Assembly: GCA_947474365.1 (NCBI GenBank)
Contig: CANJIU010000011.1
Span: 1 to 64,000, forward strand
Direction of reading: 5' to 3'
From: Opitutia bacterium
GTDB taxonomy: Bacteria > Verrucomicrobiota > Verrucomicrobiia > Opitutales > Opitutaceae
Length of the DNA stretch: 64,000 nt
Of this stretch, positions 53,741-62,435 are shown piece after piece. A program made the translations under genes and the position numbers. The notes under the pieces are model-generated. The model was not told where the DNA came from. It saw only the letters and a list, made by a program, of their open reading frames with translations, and did not search any database. Position 1 is the stretch's first letter, and each line of letters opens with the position of its first letter.

Positions 53741-54526
53741 TCACGATCCGCCGGCGCTCAGTCCATCGCCGAGCGTTTTGGCAAACGCCGGCAGCATCCG
53801 CATGATCGCGCCGAAATCGCTGCCGTGGGCGATGAGTTTCGCACCCTGCTTGGCGAGCAGCGCGATGTCTTCTGCGGTGCCAGACGGGCGGCCCCAGGCG
53901 ACCCCGTGTTTCGCGGCTGCGGCCGAGACGATCGCCTGCGCCTCGATCATCTTGGGATTGGTCCAGTCCAGCGGGCAACCGAGCCGCAACGAAAGATCCC
54001 CGGGCCCGATGAACAATCCGTCGATGCCCGGCGTGCCGGCGATGGCGTCGATGTTGCTCAGTGCCTCCGGCGTCTCGATCTGCACGATGAGAAATGTCTC
54101 CGCGTTGGCCGCCGCCGGGTAGGTGAGGGTGCCTTCGAGATAGAAATTGTTGTCGAGCCCGGCGCCGTCGAGGCCGCGCTGGCCGAGAGGCGGGAATTTG
54201 ACGGCCTGGGCGATCGCGGCTGCCTCAGCACCGGTGTTGACGAGCGGGCACATCAGGCCGGTCGCCCCGTCTTCGAGCAGATGATAGAGATCAGTCGCAT
54301 CACGACTGCCGGTGCGCACGATGCAGTCGATGTTGGCGAGGTGATGCATCGCGATCAGGCGCTGCAACTCGTGGCGCTCCCAGGTGCTGTGCTCGCTGTC
54401 GAGCCAGATGGCGTCGAAGCCAGCCTTCGCCGCGTGGGCGGGCATCATCGTGCTCGGGTAGTACATGCACGCGATGCGCGCGGCCAGACCTTGGCGAATA
54501 CGTGAGCGGGTGAGGGAAGAACGCAT
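53741..54526 (-). CDS. HpcH/HpaI-family aldolase
   Basis: 261 residues from ATG 54526; a longer frame to 54595 lacks a good start. It is a class II pyruvate aldolase of the HpcH/HpaI fold: FDAIWLDSEHSTWE with the catalytic His46, VQIETPEALSNID with a metal-binding Glu, and GLFIGPGDLSLRLG with a metal-binding Asp. It cleaves 2-keto-3-deoxy sugar acids or 4-hydroxy-2-oxo acids to pyruvate and an aldehyde in the cytoplasm. It is divergent from the transporter operon by 132 bp and could finish the breakdown of what that transporter imports. Confidence 0.88.
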   Translation of the reverse strand: MRSSLTRSRIRQGLAARIACMYYPSTMMPAHAAKAGFDAIWLDSEHSTWERHELQRLIAMHHLANIDCIVRTGSRDATDLYHLLEDGATGLMCPLVNTGAEAAAIAQAVKFPPLGQRGLDGAGLDNNFYLEGTLTYPAAANAETFLIVQIETPEALSNIDAIAGTPGIDGLFIGPGDLSLRLGCPLDWTNPKMIEAQAIVSAAAAKHGVAWGRPSGTAEDIALLAKQGAKLIAHGSDFGAIMRMLPAFAKTLGDGLSAGGS

Positions 54527-54658
54527 GAGGAAAATCGGGATTGAGGGTGTCTCGCGGTGAGCGGGCATGGAGGCGCGGACGCCGGCGAAGCTCAATCCGG
54601 AAGCGGTGGCAGTTGTTGTGACCAGTTAACGGGAGTTGTAATATCGTCGCGTTGCCGA

Positions 54659-55957
54659 ATGCTGCCGCGACCCCCTTTCATGGAACGTCCGATGGCAAAC
54701 GGCAGCACCAACGACAACACGACGCCCACGGTGTTTCGGGCGTGGATGACGGTCGCGCTGCTCTGGTTTGTCGGGTGCCTCAACTATCTGGACCGCGTGA
54801 TGCTCACGACGATGCGTCAGTCGATCGTGGAAGCGATCCCGATGACCGATGCGCAATTCGGACTGCTCACGACGGTGTTTCTCCTCGTCTACGCGGTGCT
54901 GAGTCCGTTTGCGGGATACCTGGCGGACCGCTACAACCGCAGCCGGGTGATCGTGGTGAGTCTCATCGCGTGGTCGCTGATCACCTGGCTCACGGCACAC
55001 GCCACTACTTACGGGCAACTCCTCGCGACGCGCGCGCTGATGGGCGTCAGCGAGGCGTGCTATATTCCGGCGGCGCTGGCGTTGATCGCGGATTTTCACG
55101 GGGTGAAAACACGTTCGCTGGCCAACGGCGTGCACCTGAGCGGTGTGATGGTGGGCGCGGGGTTGGGCGGCGTGGGTGGCTGGATCGCGGAGCGCCACGG
55201 TTGGGCGCAGTCGTTCGCGTGGTTTGGGCAACTCGGCGTCGCGCTCGCGATCGGGACGGCGTTTTATCTGCGCGATCGGCGGTCCGGGACAGAGGCTGTT
55301 ATTGCAGCGGGGGCGAAGTCCGAATCAGACGTCAGGCTGGGGGAGGCGCTGCGCAGTCTGTTGGGCCGGCGGGAGTTTTTGTTCGCGCTGGGCTATTGGG
55401 GGCTGTTGGGGGCGAGCGGGTGGGCGGTGGTTGGATGGATGCCGACCTATCTCAACGAGCAATTTCACCTCAGCCAGGGCGTCGCCGGGCTTTCCGCCAC
55501 CGGCTACTATCAGAGTGCATCGCTGGTGGGCGTGATCTTTGGCGGCTTTTGGGCGGATCGCTGGAGTCGAACGACGCCACACGCGCCGGTCCTCGTGCCG
55601 TTGATTGGCATGGGGGTGGCCGCGCCGGCGATCCTATTGGCTTCGAGCACGTCGGTGCTTCCGGTGGCCCTCGGCGCGCTGATGGTGTTTGGCCTGACGA
55701 AGGCGTTTGCGGACGCGAACATGATGCCGATCCTCACGCTCGTGTCCGACCGGCGGTATCGTGCGACCGGTTACGGCGTCCTGAATCTGTGTGCGTGCGT
55801 GGTGGGTGGGGCGACGATCTATGCGGGCGGGGCGTTGCGCGACGCCAAGATCGATGTGAGCAGCATCTTTCACTTTGGCGCCGCGTGCGTGGCGATCTGT
55901 GGCGTGCTCTTGTATTTCGTCAAACCCCGCGGGCTTGCGGCTTCGGCTCCATCATGA
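54659..55957 (+). CDS. MFS transporter, ACS (anion:cation symporter)-like
   Basis: 432 residues with 12 hydrophobic segments. Family signatures are NYLDRVMLTTMRQSI in TM1 and AGYLADRYNRSRVIVVS between TM2 and TM3. The ACS group includes hexuronate and sialic-acid symporters, so an acidic sugar is a reasonable guess. Alternative ATGs at 54680 and 54692 give slightly shorter N-termini. The stop overlaps the next start (ATGA, 55954-55957). As first gene of a five-gene coupled run it probably imports the product of the exported enzymes that follow. Confidence 0.88.
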   Translation: MLPRPPFMERPMANGSTNDNTTPTVFRAWMTVALLWFVGCLNYLDRVMLTTMRQSIVEAIPMTDAQFGLLTTVFLLVYAVLSPFAGYLADRYNRSRVIVVSLIAWSLITWLTAHATTYGQLLATRALMGVSEACYIPAALALIADFHGVKTRSLANGVHLSGVMVGAGLGGVGGWIAERHGWAQSFAWFGQLGVALAIGTAFYLRDRRSGTEAVIAAGAKSESDVRLGEALRSLLGRREFLFALGYWGLLGASGWAVVGWMPTYLNEQFHLSQGVAGLSATGYYQSASLVGVIFGGFWADRWSRTTPHAPVLVPLIGMGVAAPAILLASSTSVLPVALGALMVFGLTKAFADANMMPILTLVSDRRYRATGYGVLNLCACVVGGATIYAGGALRDAKIDVSSIFHFGAACVAICGVLLYFVKPRGLAASAPS

Positions 55958-57675
55958 TCAAACGCCTCATCCTCTCTGTCTTGTTGTGCACGTGCGTGCG
56001 GGCGGAAATCGTCCTCCAGGAAAAGGTGGAGCGCCTCACGGTGCCGCATCAGGGGCCGTTTTTGCGCTCCGGCGACGGCGCCCTCTGGGGGATGGAGGAG
56101 GGCGGCGCGCTGGTTTCGCGGGACGAGGGCGTGACATGGGAGCCGCGCCCGGTTTTCGATCCCGCGCGCTTCCAATCGAGAAAAGAGCGGGCGCTGCTGC
56201 GCACGAAGGGAGGGGTGATGCTCTATGCGTTCCTGAATGACCGTGAACGGGTGTTCAAATGGGACGACAAGAAGGGCGGGCCCCAGGAGGGTTGCCGGTT
56301 GCCCGTCTACGTGGTGCGCAGCGAGGATGACGGCCGCACGTGGGCCGAACCGATCTTGCTGCAGGAGGGCTGGTGCGGGGCCGTGCGCCAGATGATTCAG
56401 CTGCGCACCGGGCGAATCGTGCTCGTCTCGCAGAAGGCGGTGGCCAACCCCGGGCGCCACGTGACGCTGATCTATGTCTCGGACGATCTCGGTCGGACCT
56501 GGAAGTCCAGCAACCCGATCGATCTTGGGGCGCAGGGAAACTATGCGCCGACCGTGACCGGCATCACCGGCACCACGCACGGCGGCGGGATCGAGGGCAC
56601 GGTGGTCGAGAAATTGAGTGGCGAACTCAAGCTTTTGCTGCGCGTGCCGCACGGGCATTTTGAGGAGCTGACGTCGAAGGACGGGGTGAAATGGAGCGCG
56701 GGGATGCCGTCGACGATCGAGGCCAGCGACTCGCCGGGGATGATGGTGCGGCTGGCGAGCGGCCGCATCGCGCTGCTGTGGAATCGTTTTTCCGATCCGG
56801 TGCGGAAACTCGGGCGGCGCGAGGAACTCTCGATTGCGTTTTCGAACAATGACGGGGTGACGTGGACGATGCCGCAAATCATCGCGGTCAACCGCACGCC
56901 GAAAGGGGCGCGCGAGGGTACGTTTTGGATTTCGTATCCCTACGTCTTCGAGCCGACGCCCGGCCGCCTTTGGATTTCGACGATGCAGGGGAATCTGCGC
57001 GTCGCGTTGAACGAGGCGGACTTCCTCACGCCGGTGGCAAAGCCGGTCGACGGCGCAGTGATGCGTGTGATCACGCTGGGTGACTCCATCACGCGAGGTG
57101 CGCGGCCCGGAGTGGCGCCGACGCAGATCTTTGGCGCGCTCCTGCAGGGTGCGTTGCGAGAGAGCGGCGTGCGCGCTGATGTGCACAATGTGGGCATCGG
57201 CAGCGAACGGACCGATCTCGCGCTGCTCCGGCTTGAACGGGACGTGATTTCCCAGCGGCCGGAGTTCGTGACCGTGATGTATGGCACGAACGACAGCTGG
57301 GTGGACGACGGCAAGACGGCGTCGCGACTTTCCGAGGCTCAATTCGTAGAAAGCCTCCGGGAAATTGTGCGTCGGTTGCGGGCGGCCAACATCACGGTGG
57401 TGTTGATGACGGAGCCGATGTTTGGCGAGAAGAGGCGGCGCAACGGACTCAATGAGGATCCCAATCCCCGGCTCTCGCGCTATATGGACCTCGTCCGCCA
57501 GGTTGCGCGTGATGGGGCGATTCCGTTGGTGGATCATTTTGCGGGATGGGGAGACGAACAACGTCGCGGGCGATCCCTGCAGGCTTGGACGACCGACGGC
57601 ACTCATCCCAACGGCGAGGGCCACGCTGATCTCGCGCGGCGCATGGCGGAGACAATCGGGCCGCTGCTGCGATGA
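55954..57675 (+). CDS. Sialidase-like propeller fused to SGNH/GDSL hydrolase
   Basis: 573 residues with a short signal peptide (LILSVLLCTCVRA). Residues 20-365 form an Asp-box propeller (SRDEGVTW 55-62, SEDDGRTW 123-130, SDDLGRTW 176-183, SNNDGVTW 297-304). Residues 370-573 are an SGNH hydrolase with Ser378 (LGDSITRG), Gly414 (NVGIGSERTD), Asn446 (YGTNDSW) and the Asp548-x-x-His551 pair (DGTHPN). All four SGNH blocks are intact. The simplest reading is a glycan esterase, for instance a sugar O-acetylesterase, joined to a glycosidase-like propeller. It overlaps the neighbours on both sides by ATGA. Confidence 0.85.
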   Translation: MIKRLILSVLLCTCVRAEIVLQEKVERLTVPHQGPFLRSGDGALWGMEEGGALVSRDEGVTWEPRPVFDPARFQSRKERALLRTKGGVMLYAFLNDRERVFKWDDKKGGPQEGCRLPVYVVRSEDDGRTWAEPILLQEGWCGAVRQMIQLRTGRIVLVSQKAVANPGRHVTLIYVSDDLGRTWKSSNPIDLGAQGNYAPTVTGITGTTHGGGIEGTVVEKLSGELKLLLRVPHGHFEELTSKDGVKWSAGMPSTIEASDSPGMMVRLASGRIALLWNRFSDPVRKLGRREELSIAFSNNDGVTWTMPQIIAVNRTPKGAREGTFWISYPYVFEPTPGRLWISTMQGNLRVALNEADFLTPVAKPVDGAVMRVITLGDSITRGARPGVAPTQIFGALLQGALRESGVRADVHNVGIGSERTDLALLRLERDVISQRPEFVTVMYGTNDSWVDDGKTASRLSEAQFVESLREIVRRLRAANITVVLMTEPMFGEKRRRNGLNEDPNPRLSRYMDLVRQVARDGAIPLVDHFAGWGDEQRRGRSLQAWTTDGTHPNGEGHADLARRMAETIGPLLR

Positions 57676-58979
57676 GCCCGGATCGCGGAAAGGCAGGGGA
57701 CCGCTCGCTGGTCGCGCAAATTAAGCGGCGGTCGACCAACTTCCCGACGATGTGCAATGGGCTCCTGCTTGCCGTTGCCTTGATGCTCGTCAGCGCGCAT
57801 GCCGCCGAGGCGCCAAAGCCACGTCGCGGCGAAAAAATCATCGTGGTGAACGACGACGGGTTCAGCGCCTTTCACAGCGGCCACTACCGGACGGTGGAGG
57901 ATTTGCGCCGACAGATGCTCGCCTATCGCGACACCCAGGTGGCGGTGCTGGAGTGGTGCGTGATCGCAGGGAGCCGTTCGAATTATCCGTCGCAGGAGAC
58001 GGAGCTGATTGGCGCGGGCATGACGGAATTTCCACGTCGGGGCGACAAGCTCGCGAGCGAAACGCTGCAGCGTCTGGCGGGCGAGGGCGTGAACACACTC
58101 CAGGTGGTGGCGGGCGCGTGCCACGAGGCGGGGATTGGGTGCTATGCATCGCTGCGCATGAACGGCGACTATCCCGTCACGATGTGGGGCGGCTCGTTCC
58201 CGCGCTATGCGAACAGCACCTTTTGGTGGAATCATCCGGAGTTTCGGTTGCGTGATGCCAAGGGTGTGACACAGACGAAATTTTCCTTCGCGTTTCCCGA
58301 GGTGCGCGAGTTCAAGCTCAGCATCCTGCGCGAGGTGGCGCGGGAGGACATCGACGGCATCAACCTCGATTTCCAGCGGCACCCCGACTTTTTCGGCTTC
58401 GAAGAGCCGATGGCGAAGGCCTTCAAGAGCCGTTATGGAATTGAGGCGAGCACCGTGTCCGCCACTGATCCGCGCTGGGCTCCGCTGCGGGCGGAACCGA
58501 TGACGGCGTTTGTCCGGGCAGTGCGTGGGATCCTCGACGAGGCCGGCAGGCACAGGGGCCGGCACCTCGGATTGTCGGTCCGGATCGACTGGAAAAAATA
58601 CGCAAACTGGGGCTGCGACATCGAGACGTGGCTGAAGGAGGGCCTCCTCGATTACCTCGTGGTGGGGCAGTATGGGAAGGGCGGTTACGAGTTCGACCTC
58701 GCGCGCTTCGTCCGGATGGCGCGCGGCAGCGGCTGTGCCGTGCTCTTCGGCGAGGAGGCCATCGTCGACGGACACGATCGCACCGCAGAGGAGGACCGAC
58801 TCATCGCCGCGGGGAAGATGAAGCCGCCGCCCAGCACCCTGCTCACCCGGGAACAGTATGAATCCCGCGCCGTCCGTTGGTATGCCGCCGGGGCGGACGG
58901 CCTGCATCTGTTCAATGAGACGCGGCGGGAACTGCTGATGGGACTCGGTGACGTGAAAGCGGTGCGGGGAAAGCCATGA
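57672..58979 (+). CDS. Secreted family-10-like glycoside hydrolase (TIM barrel)
   Basis: 435 residues from ATG 57672 (ATGA overlap). A second ATG at 57750 places the signal peptide (LLLAVALMLVSAHAAEA) right at the N-terminus and may be used instead. The barrel has IIVVNDDGFSAFHSG, GLHLF-like late strands, and EFKLSILREVAREDIDGINL at the position where GHL10-type proteins carry their conserved Asp/Glu. It probably cleaves a glycoside outside the cytoplasm, but catalytic residues have not been proved for this branch. It is the third gene of the coupled run. Confidence 0.7.
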   Translation: MSPDRGKAGDRSLVAQIKRRSTNFPTMCNGLLLAVALMLVSAHAAEAPKPRRGEKIIVVNDDGFSAFHSGHYRTVEDLRRQMLAYRDTQVAVLEWCVIAGSRSNYPSQETELIGAGMTEFPRRGDKLASETLQRLAGEGVNTLQVVAGACHEAGIGCYASLRMNGDYPVTMWGGSFPRYANSTFWWNHPEFRLRDAKGVTQTKFSFAFPEVREFKLSILREVAREDIDGINLDFQRHPDFFGFEEPMAKAFKSRYGIEASTVSATDPRWAPLRAEPMTAFVRAVRGILDEAGRHRGRHLGLSVRIDWKKYANWGCDIETWLKEGLLDYLVVGQYGKGGYEFDLARFVRMARGSGCAVLFGEEAIVDGHDRTAEEDRLIAAGKMKPPPSTLLTREQYESRAVRWYAAGADGLHLFNETRRELLMGLGDVKAVRGKP

Positions 58980-61258
58980 AACCGTTCCGGGTCTTGTGGT
59001 TGGTGGTGATTAGTCGACTCGTGACCTTCGGAGCGTTCGCCGCGCCGGCTGCGCCAGCCGCCACCGAGATCTTTTCCCACCTCACGCTTGAAACCGGAGC
59101 GGAACAGGTCATCCGCTTCACGGTGGAGAAAATCCCGCCGGGGAAGGAGGCGGTGCTGGTGCTCCGGGCGCGAATAGACACCCCACGCGTCGCCGGTTAC
59201 ACGCTGGCGCTGCATCTCACCCTCAACGGCCGGCCACTGGATGGCACGCGTCTCGTCAACAAACCATCGAAGGCGACGGCGGCGGACGGCCGCACCCACT
59301 CGCTCGTCGCAGGGGAACGTTTCGCCACGTTTTATGCGCCTGACTTCACAGCCGCCGATTCTTCGACGTATGGAATGGCGGGGGTGAAGTCCGGCGAGTT
59401 CGAGCTGCGCGTGACGGACTTGCTGCGCGAGGGTGAGAACGAATTGATGGTGGCCAATCGTGCTGCTCCGACGGTGAAGAAGCCGCTGCAAGCGGCGGAC
59501 TGCCGGGTCACCTTCGGCGAGATCGCGCCGGAAAAATCCAAGAAAGGCGCACCCCCCGGGCCGCTCGTAATTTTCTCCCCGACGGCGGTTTTCCGTCCCG
59601 CTTTCGAGGTGCGCGAGTTACCTGACGCCCGAATGGAGATCCACCTCGGCGGTGAAAGCTTTACTGTTGAAAGCGAGTTCTCGACGCCTGACGGCCAGTG
59701 GGTGCGTCGCTCGAACACGCATTTCCGTCATACGCGAAAAATCGAGCGACGCGACGAGGCGGTCGTCGTGCTCGATACGTTCGAAAACCTCACGGAGGAA
59801 AATCTTCCCTTGATGCAGCGCCACCGGGTGCGGACCGAATCGGTTGTGAACCGCGTCTGGCTCGGCGGCGTTTCGCCGGCGTCGCGCAGCGGCACTGTTT
59901 CGGATCCGCAAAATCCGTCGATCTTCGCGGCGTCTGATCGCGGCGGGGTCGGGCTGTTGCCACTCAACGATGAGTTTCAGGTTCACGTTCGGCAGGAAGC
60001 GGCGGCCGGCGTGCTCGCGCTGTCGGATCTCCAATTTGTTTTGCGGCCGGGGGCGAGCTACACCGCTGAGTGGGCCGTGGTGCCGGTAGCGCGGCCGGAT
60101 TACTTCGACTTTGTGAACGCGGCGCGGCGGCTGCTCGACGCGAACTTTACCCTCGGTGAATGCTTTGCGTTCCTCCGTGGCGGGCCGTTGACGGAAAAAT
60201 GGACCGACGCGCAATTCGCGGACTTCATCCGTTACAAGTCCGCGAGCATCGTCTGTGCGAGCATCAACTTTCCGGTCTACAACGGCGTGGCCACGCACGG
60301 CACGTCGTTCCAGCGGGTGAATCGCGACAGTTATCGGCGATGGGTCGAACGCGTGCGCCGCCTCGCGCCAGGAGTGAAGACGAGCGTCTATTTTCACTGC
60401 TTCCTCGACACGGTGGAGGATTCCCCCGCGGTCTTCTCCGATTCGCGGCACCTGCGCGCCGGCGGTACGCAGGTCGACTACGGGCAGCCGGTCTTCAAGA
60501 ATTTCTTTCCGACGGAGGGCAACTCGTACGGTCGGGTCGTCGGACGAAACGTCGATCTCATCCTCGACGAGATCCACGCCGACGGCGTGTATTGGGACGA
60601 ACTCGAGCTCAGTGCACAGGCCTACCACTACGGTGAACCGTGGGACGGTTGCTCCGCGGACATCGACACGCGCACTCATCGGATCACACGGTTGAAATCG
60701 TCGATCACCCTCGTCAGCCAGCCGTGGCGGGTCGCCCTTGCCCAGCAAATCCTCGTGCGGGGCCCCCTGATCGCCAACGGGCAGCCGCACACGCGGACGA
60801 TGGCCCGCCTAAAGTTCCCGCGTTTTGTCGAGACGGGCAGTCCGAGCAATTGCAGCCATGCGCAGCTTCACTCTCCGATTGCGCTCGGAGATCATCTGAC
60901 AGAACGCTCCGAGGCCGACGCGTACCGTGGAATGCTCAGTGCGCTCGATCATGGGTGCGCGTATCATTGGTACAGCGATGCGCAAGTGATTCCCGGCTAC
61001 CGGACGCTCACGCACTACATGTATCCGCTGACTCCACTGGAGCTGCACGAGGGGTTCATCATCGCGCGGGAGCGGATCCTCACGAAACGCAGCGGACTCT
61101 TTGGCTGGGGTGACAACGCAGCACACGACGTCCATGTGTTCGATGCAGAGGGGCGCGAAGTCGCCGGCTTTGTGGCTCCGACGGTCACGCGCGATGGAAA
61201 GACGTTCACGGAACTTCGCCTTGCCGAAGGTTGGTCGGCGGCGATCATCAGACGATGA
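58976..61258 (+). CDS. Large secreted protein of unknown family (coupled operon)
   Basis: 760 residues with a signal peptide (VISRLVTFGAFAAPAAPAA). The N-terminal ~190 residues look like a carbohydrate-binding beta-sandwich (LALHLTLNGRPLDGT, LLREGENELMVANRA). Residues about 190-390 are also beta-rich. The C-terminal half reads like a TIM barrel with candidate acids in DLILDEIHADGVYWDELEL and in CSADIDTRTH. I do not recognise the family. The pattern of a galactose-mutarotase-like or sandwich domain before a barrel is common in glycosidases. It overlaps both neighbours by ATGA and must belong to the same process. Confidence 0.75.
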   Translation: MKPFRVLWLVVISRLVTFGAFAAPAAPAATEIFSHLTLETGAEQVIRFTVEKIPPGKEAVLVLRARIDTPRVAGYTLALHLTLNGRPLDGTRLVNKPSKATAADGRTHSLVAGERFATFYAPDFTAADSSTYGMAGVKSGEFELRVTDLLREGENELMVANRAAPTVKKPLQAADCRVTFGEIAPEKSKKGAPPGPLVIFSPTAVFRPAFEVRELPDARMEIHLGGESFTVESEFSTPDGQWVRRSNTHFRHTRKIERRDEAVVVLDTFENLTEENLPLMQRHRVRTESVVNRVWLGGVSPASRSGTVSDPQNPSIFAASDRGGVGLLPLNDEFQVHVRQEAAAGVLALSDLQFVLRPGASYTAEWAVVPVARPDYFDFVNAARRLLDANFTLGECFAFLRGGPLTEKWTDAQFADFIRYKSASIVCASINFPVYNGVATHGTSFQRVNRDSYRRWVERVRRLAPGVKTSVYFHCFLDTVEDSPAVFSDSRHLRAGGTQVDYGQPVFKNFFPTEGNSYGRVVGRNVDLILDEIHADGVYWDELELSAQAYHYGEPWDGCSADIDTRTHRITRLKSSITLVSQPWRVALAQQILVRGPLIANGQPHTRTMARLKFPRFVETGSPSNCSHAQLHSPIALGDHLTERSEADAYRGMLSALDHGCAYHWYSDAQVIPGYRTLTHYMYPLTPLELHEGFIIARERILTKRSGLFGWGDNAAHDVHVFDAEGREVAGFVAPTVTRDGKTFTELRLAEGWSAAIIRR

Positions 61259-62421
61259 AACACCGCGGCCGCACGAGTTCTTTTCCGATCTGCCGGGAGC
61301 GTGTCGGACGGACGCTGCGGCGAATCGCCGGGATGGCCAGCCTGGTGATCCTCCCGGCCGTCCTGCCTGCGGCTGGGGAGATCTTCGCATCGTTCATCGC
61401 CCCGGCGACGGCGCAGAATCTCCGAAACACCGAGGGCGACCTATTGGTGCGGCGTGACGGGACGCTGCTGGCCGCGTGGGCGGATTTTTACGACGGCTCA
61501 CGGGACGACGCGCCGGCGCGCATCTCGGCTGCGCACTCCAACGACGGCGGCCGCACGTGGGGCGATCGTTTCACGCTGCAGGAAAACACCGGCAAAGCCA
61601 ACGTGATGTCCGTGTCGTTCCTGCGTTCGCGCACGGGCGATGTGCTGTTTTTCTTTCTGCAGAAAAATTCGCTCACCGATCTGAAAGCTTATGTCCGGCG
61701 CTCGGTGGACGACGCGAAGACCTGGGGCGATCCGGTGCTGGTGACGCCGGAGGCGGGTTACCATGTGATGAACAATGCGCGCGTGATCCAATTGAAGTCG
61801 GGGCGGTTGCTCGCTCCGGTGGCAACGAGCGCGCAGGTGTGGACCAAGAACGATAATTTCCGCACTGTGGTCTATCGTTCCGACGACGACGGCCGCACGT
61901 GGACGCGAGGGACGACGTTGGTGTCGGCGCCGAAGCGTGGCGCGATGGAGCCGGGGCTGATCGAGATGAAGGACGGCCGGGTGATGCAGATCATCCGCAC
62001 GCAGACGGGCTACATCTGGCGCGCGTTTTCCAGCGACGGCGGCGACACGTGGACGGAGGCTGAGCCCTGGACCATTGAGTCACCGGAGTCGCCGGCAACG
62101 CTGGTGCGGGTGCCTGGGTCGGGAGAGTGGCTGTTGGTGTGGAATCCAAAAGTGACCTGGGGAAATCCGGAGAGAACCGTGCTGGGTGCGAATCACGGTG
62201 GCGTGCGCACGCCACTCGTCGCCGCGATTTCACGGGATGAGGGCGTGACGTGGAGCGAACCGCGGGCAATTGAGTCCGACCTGGCAAACACCTACGCCTA
62301 CACCAGCGCGACGTTTGCCGGCGACCGGTTGCTGCTGACGTATTACCATTTTCCACAGGGCGGAAAGCAGCTCTCGCTCAAGTTCGAGAGCGTGCCGCTC
62401 TCGTGGTTGCTGGCACAGTGA
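61255..62421 (+). CDS. Secreted sialidase-like (Asp-box) protein
   Basis: 388 residues from ATG 61255, overlapping the previous stop by ATGA. After a basic leader comes a signal-like helix (GMASLVILPAVLPAAGEIF). Asp boxes SNDGGRTW, SVDDAKTW, SDDDGRTW, SSDGGDTW and SRDEGVTW cover nearly all blades. An RNTEGDLLVRRDGTLLAAW strand matches the start of many BNR-type glycosidases. It is the last gene of the coupled run and lies tail-to-tail with the sulfatase 14 bp away. Activity on sialic acid specifically is not shown. Confidence 0.82.
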   Translation: MKHRGRTSSFPICRERVGRTLRRIAGMASLVILPAVLPAAGEIFASFIAPATAQNLRNTEGDLLVRRDGTLLAAWADFYDGSRDDAPARISAAHSNDGGRTWGDRFTLQENTGKANVMSVSFLRSRTGDVLFFFLQKNSLTDLKAYVRRSVDDAKTWGDPVLVTPEAGYHVMNNARVIQLKSGRLLAPVATSAQVWTKNDNFRTVVYRSDDDGRTWTRGTTLVSAPKRGAMEPGLIEMKDGRVMQIIRTQTGYIWRAFSSDGGDTWTEAEPWTIESPESPATLVRVPGSGEWLLVWNPKVTWGNPERTVLGANHGGVRTPLVAAISRDEGVTWSEPRAIESDLANTYAYTSATFAGDRLLLTYYHFPQGGKQLSLKFESVPLSWLLAQ

Positions 62422-62435
62422 AGCGCCGCAGTGCT

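Noticed and set aside
54652..55953. Upstream extension in the frame of the sialidase-SGNH gene
   Set aside because: It is a shifted frame of the MFS transporter gene; the signal peptide and ATGA overlap fix the start at 55954.
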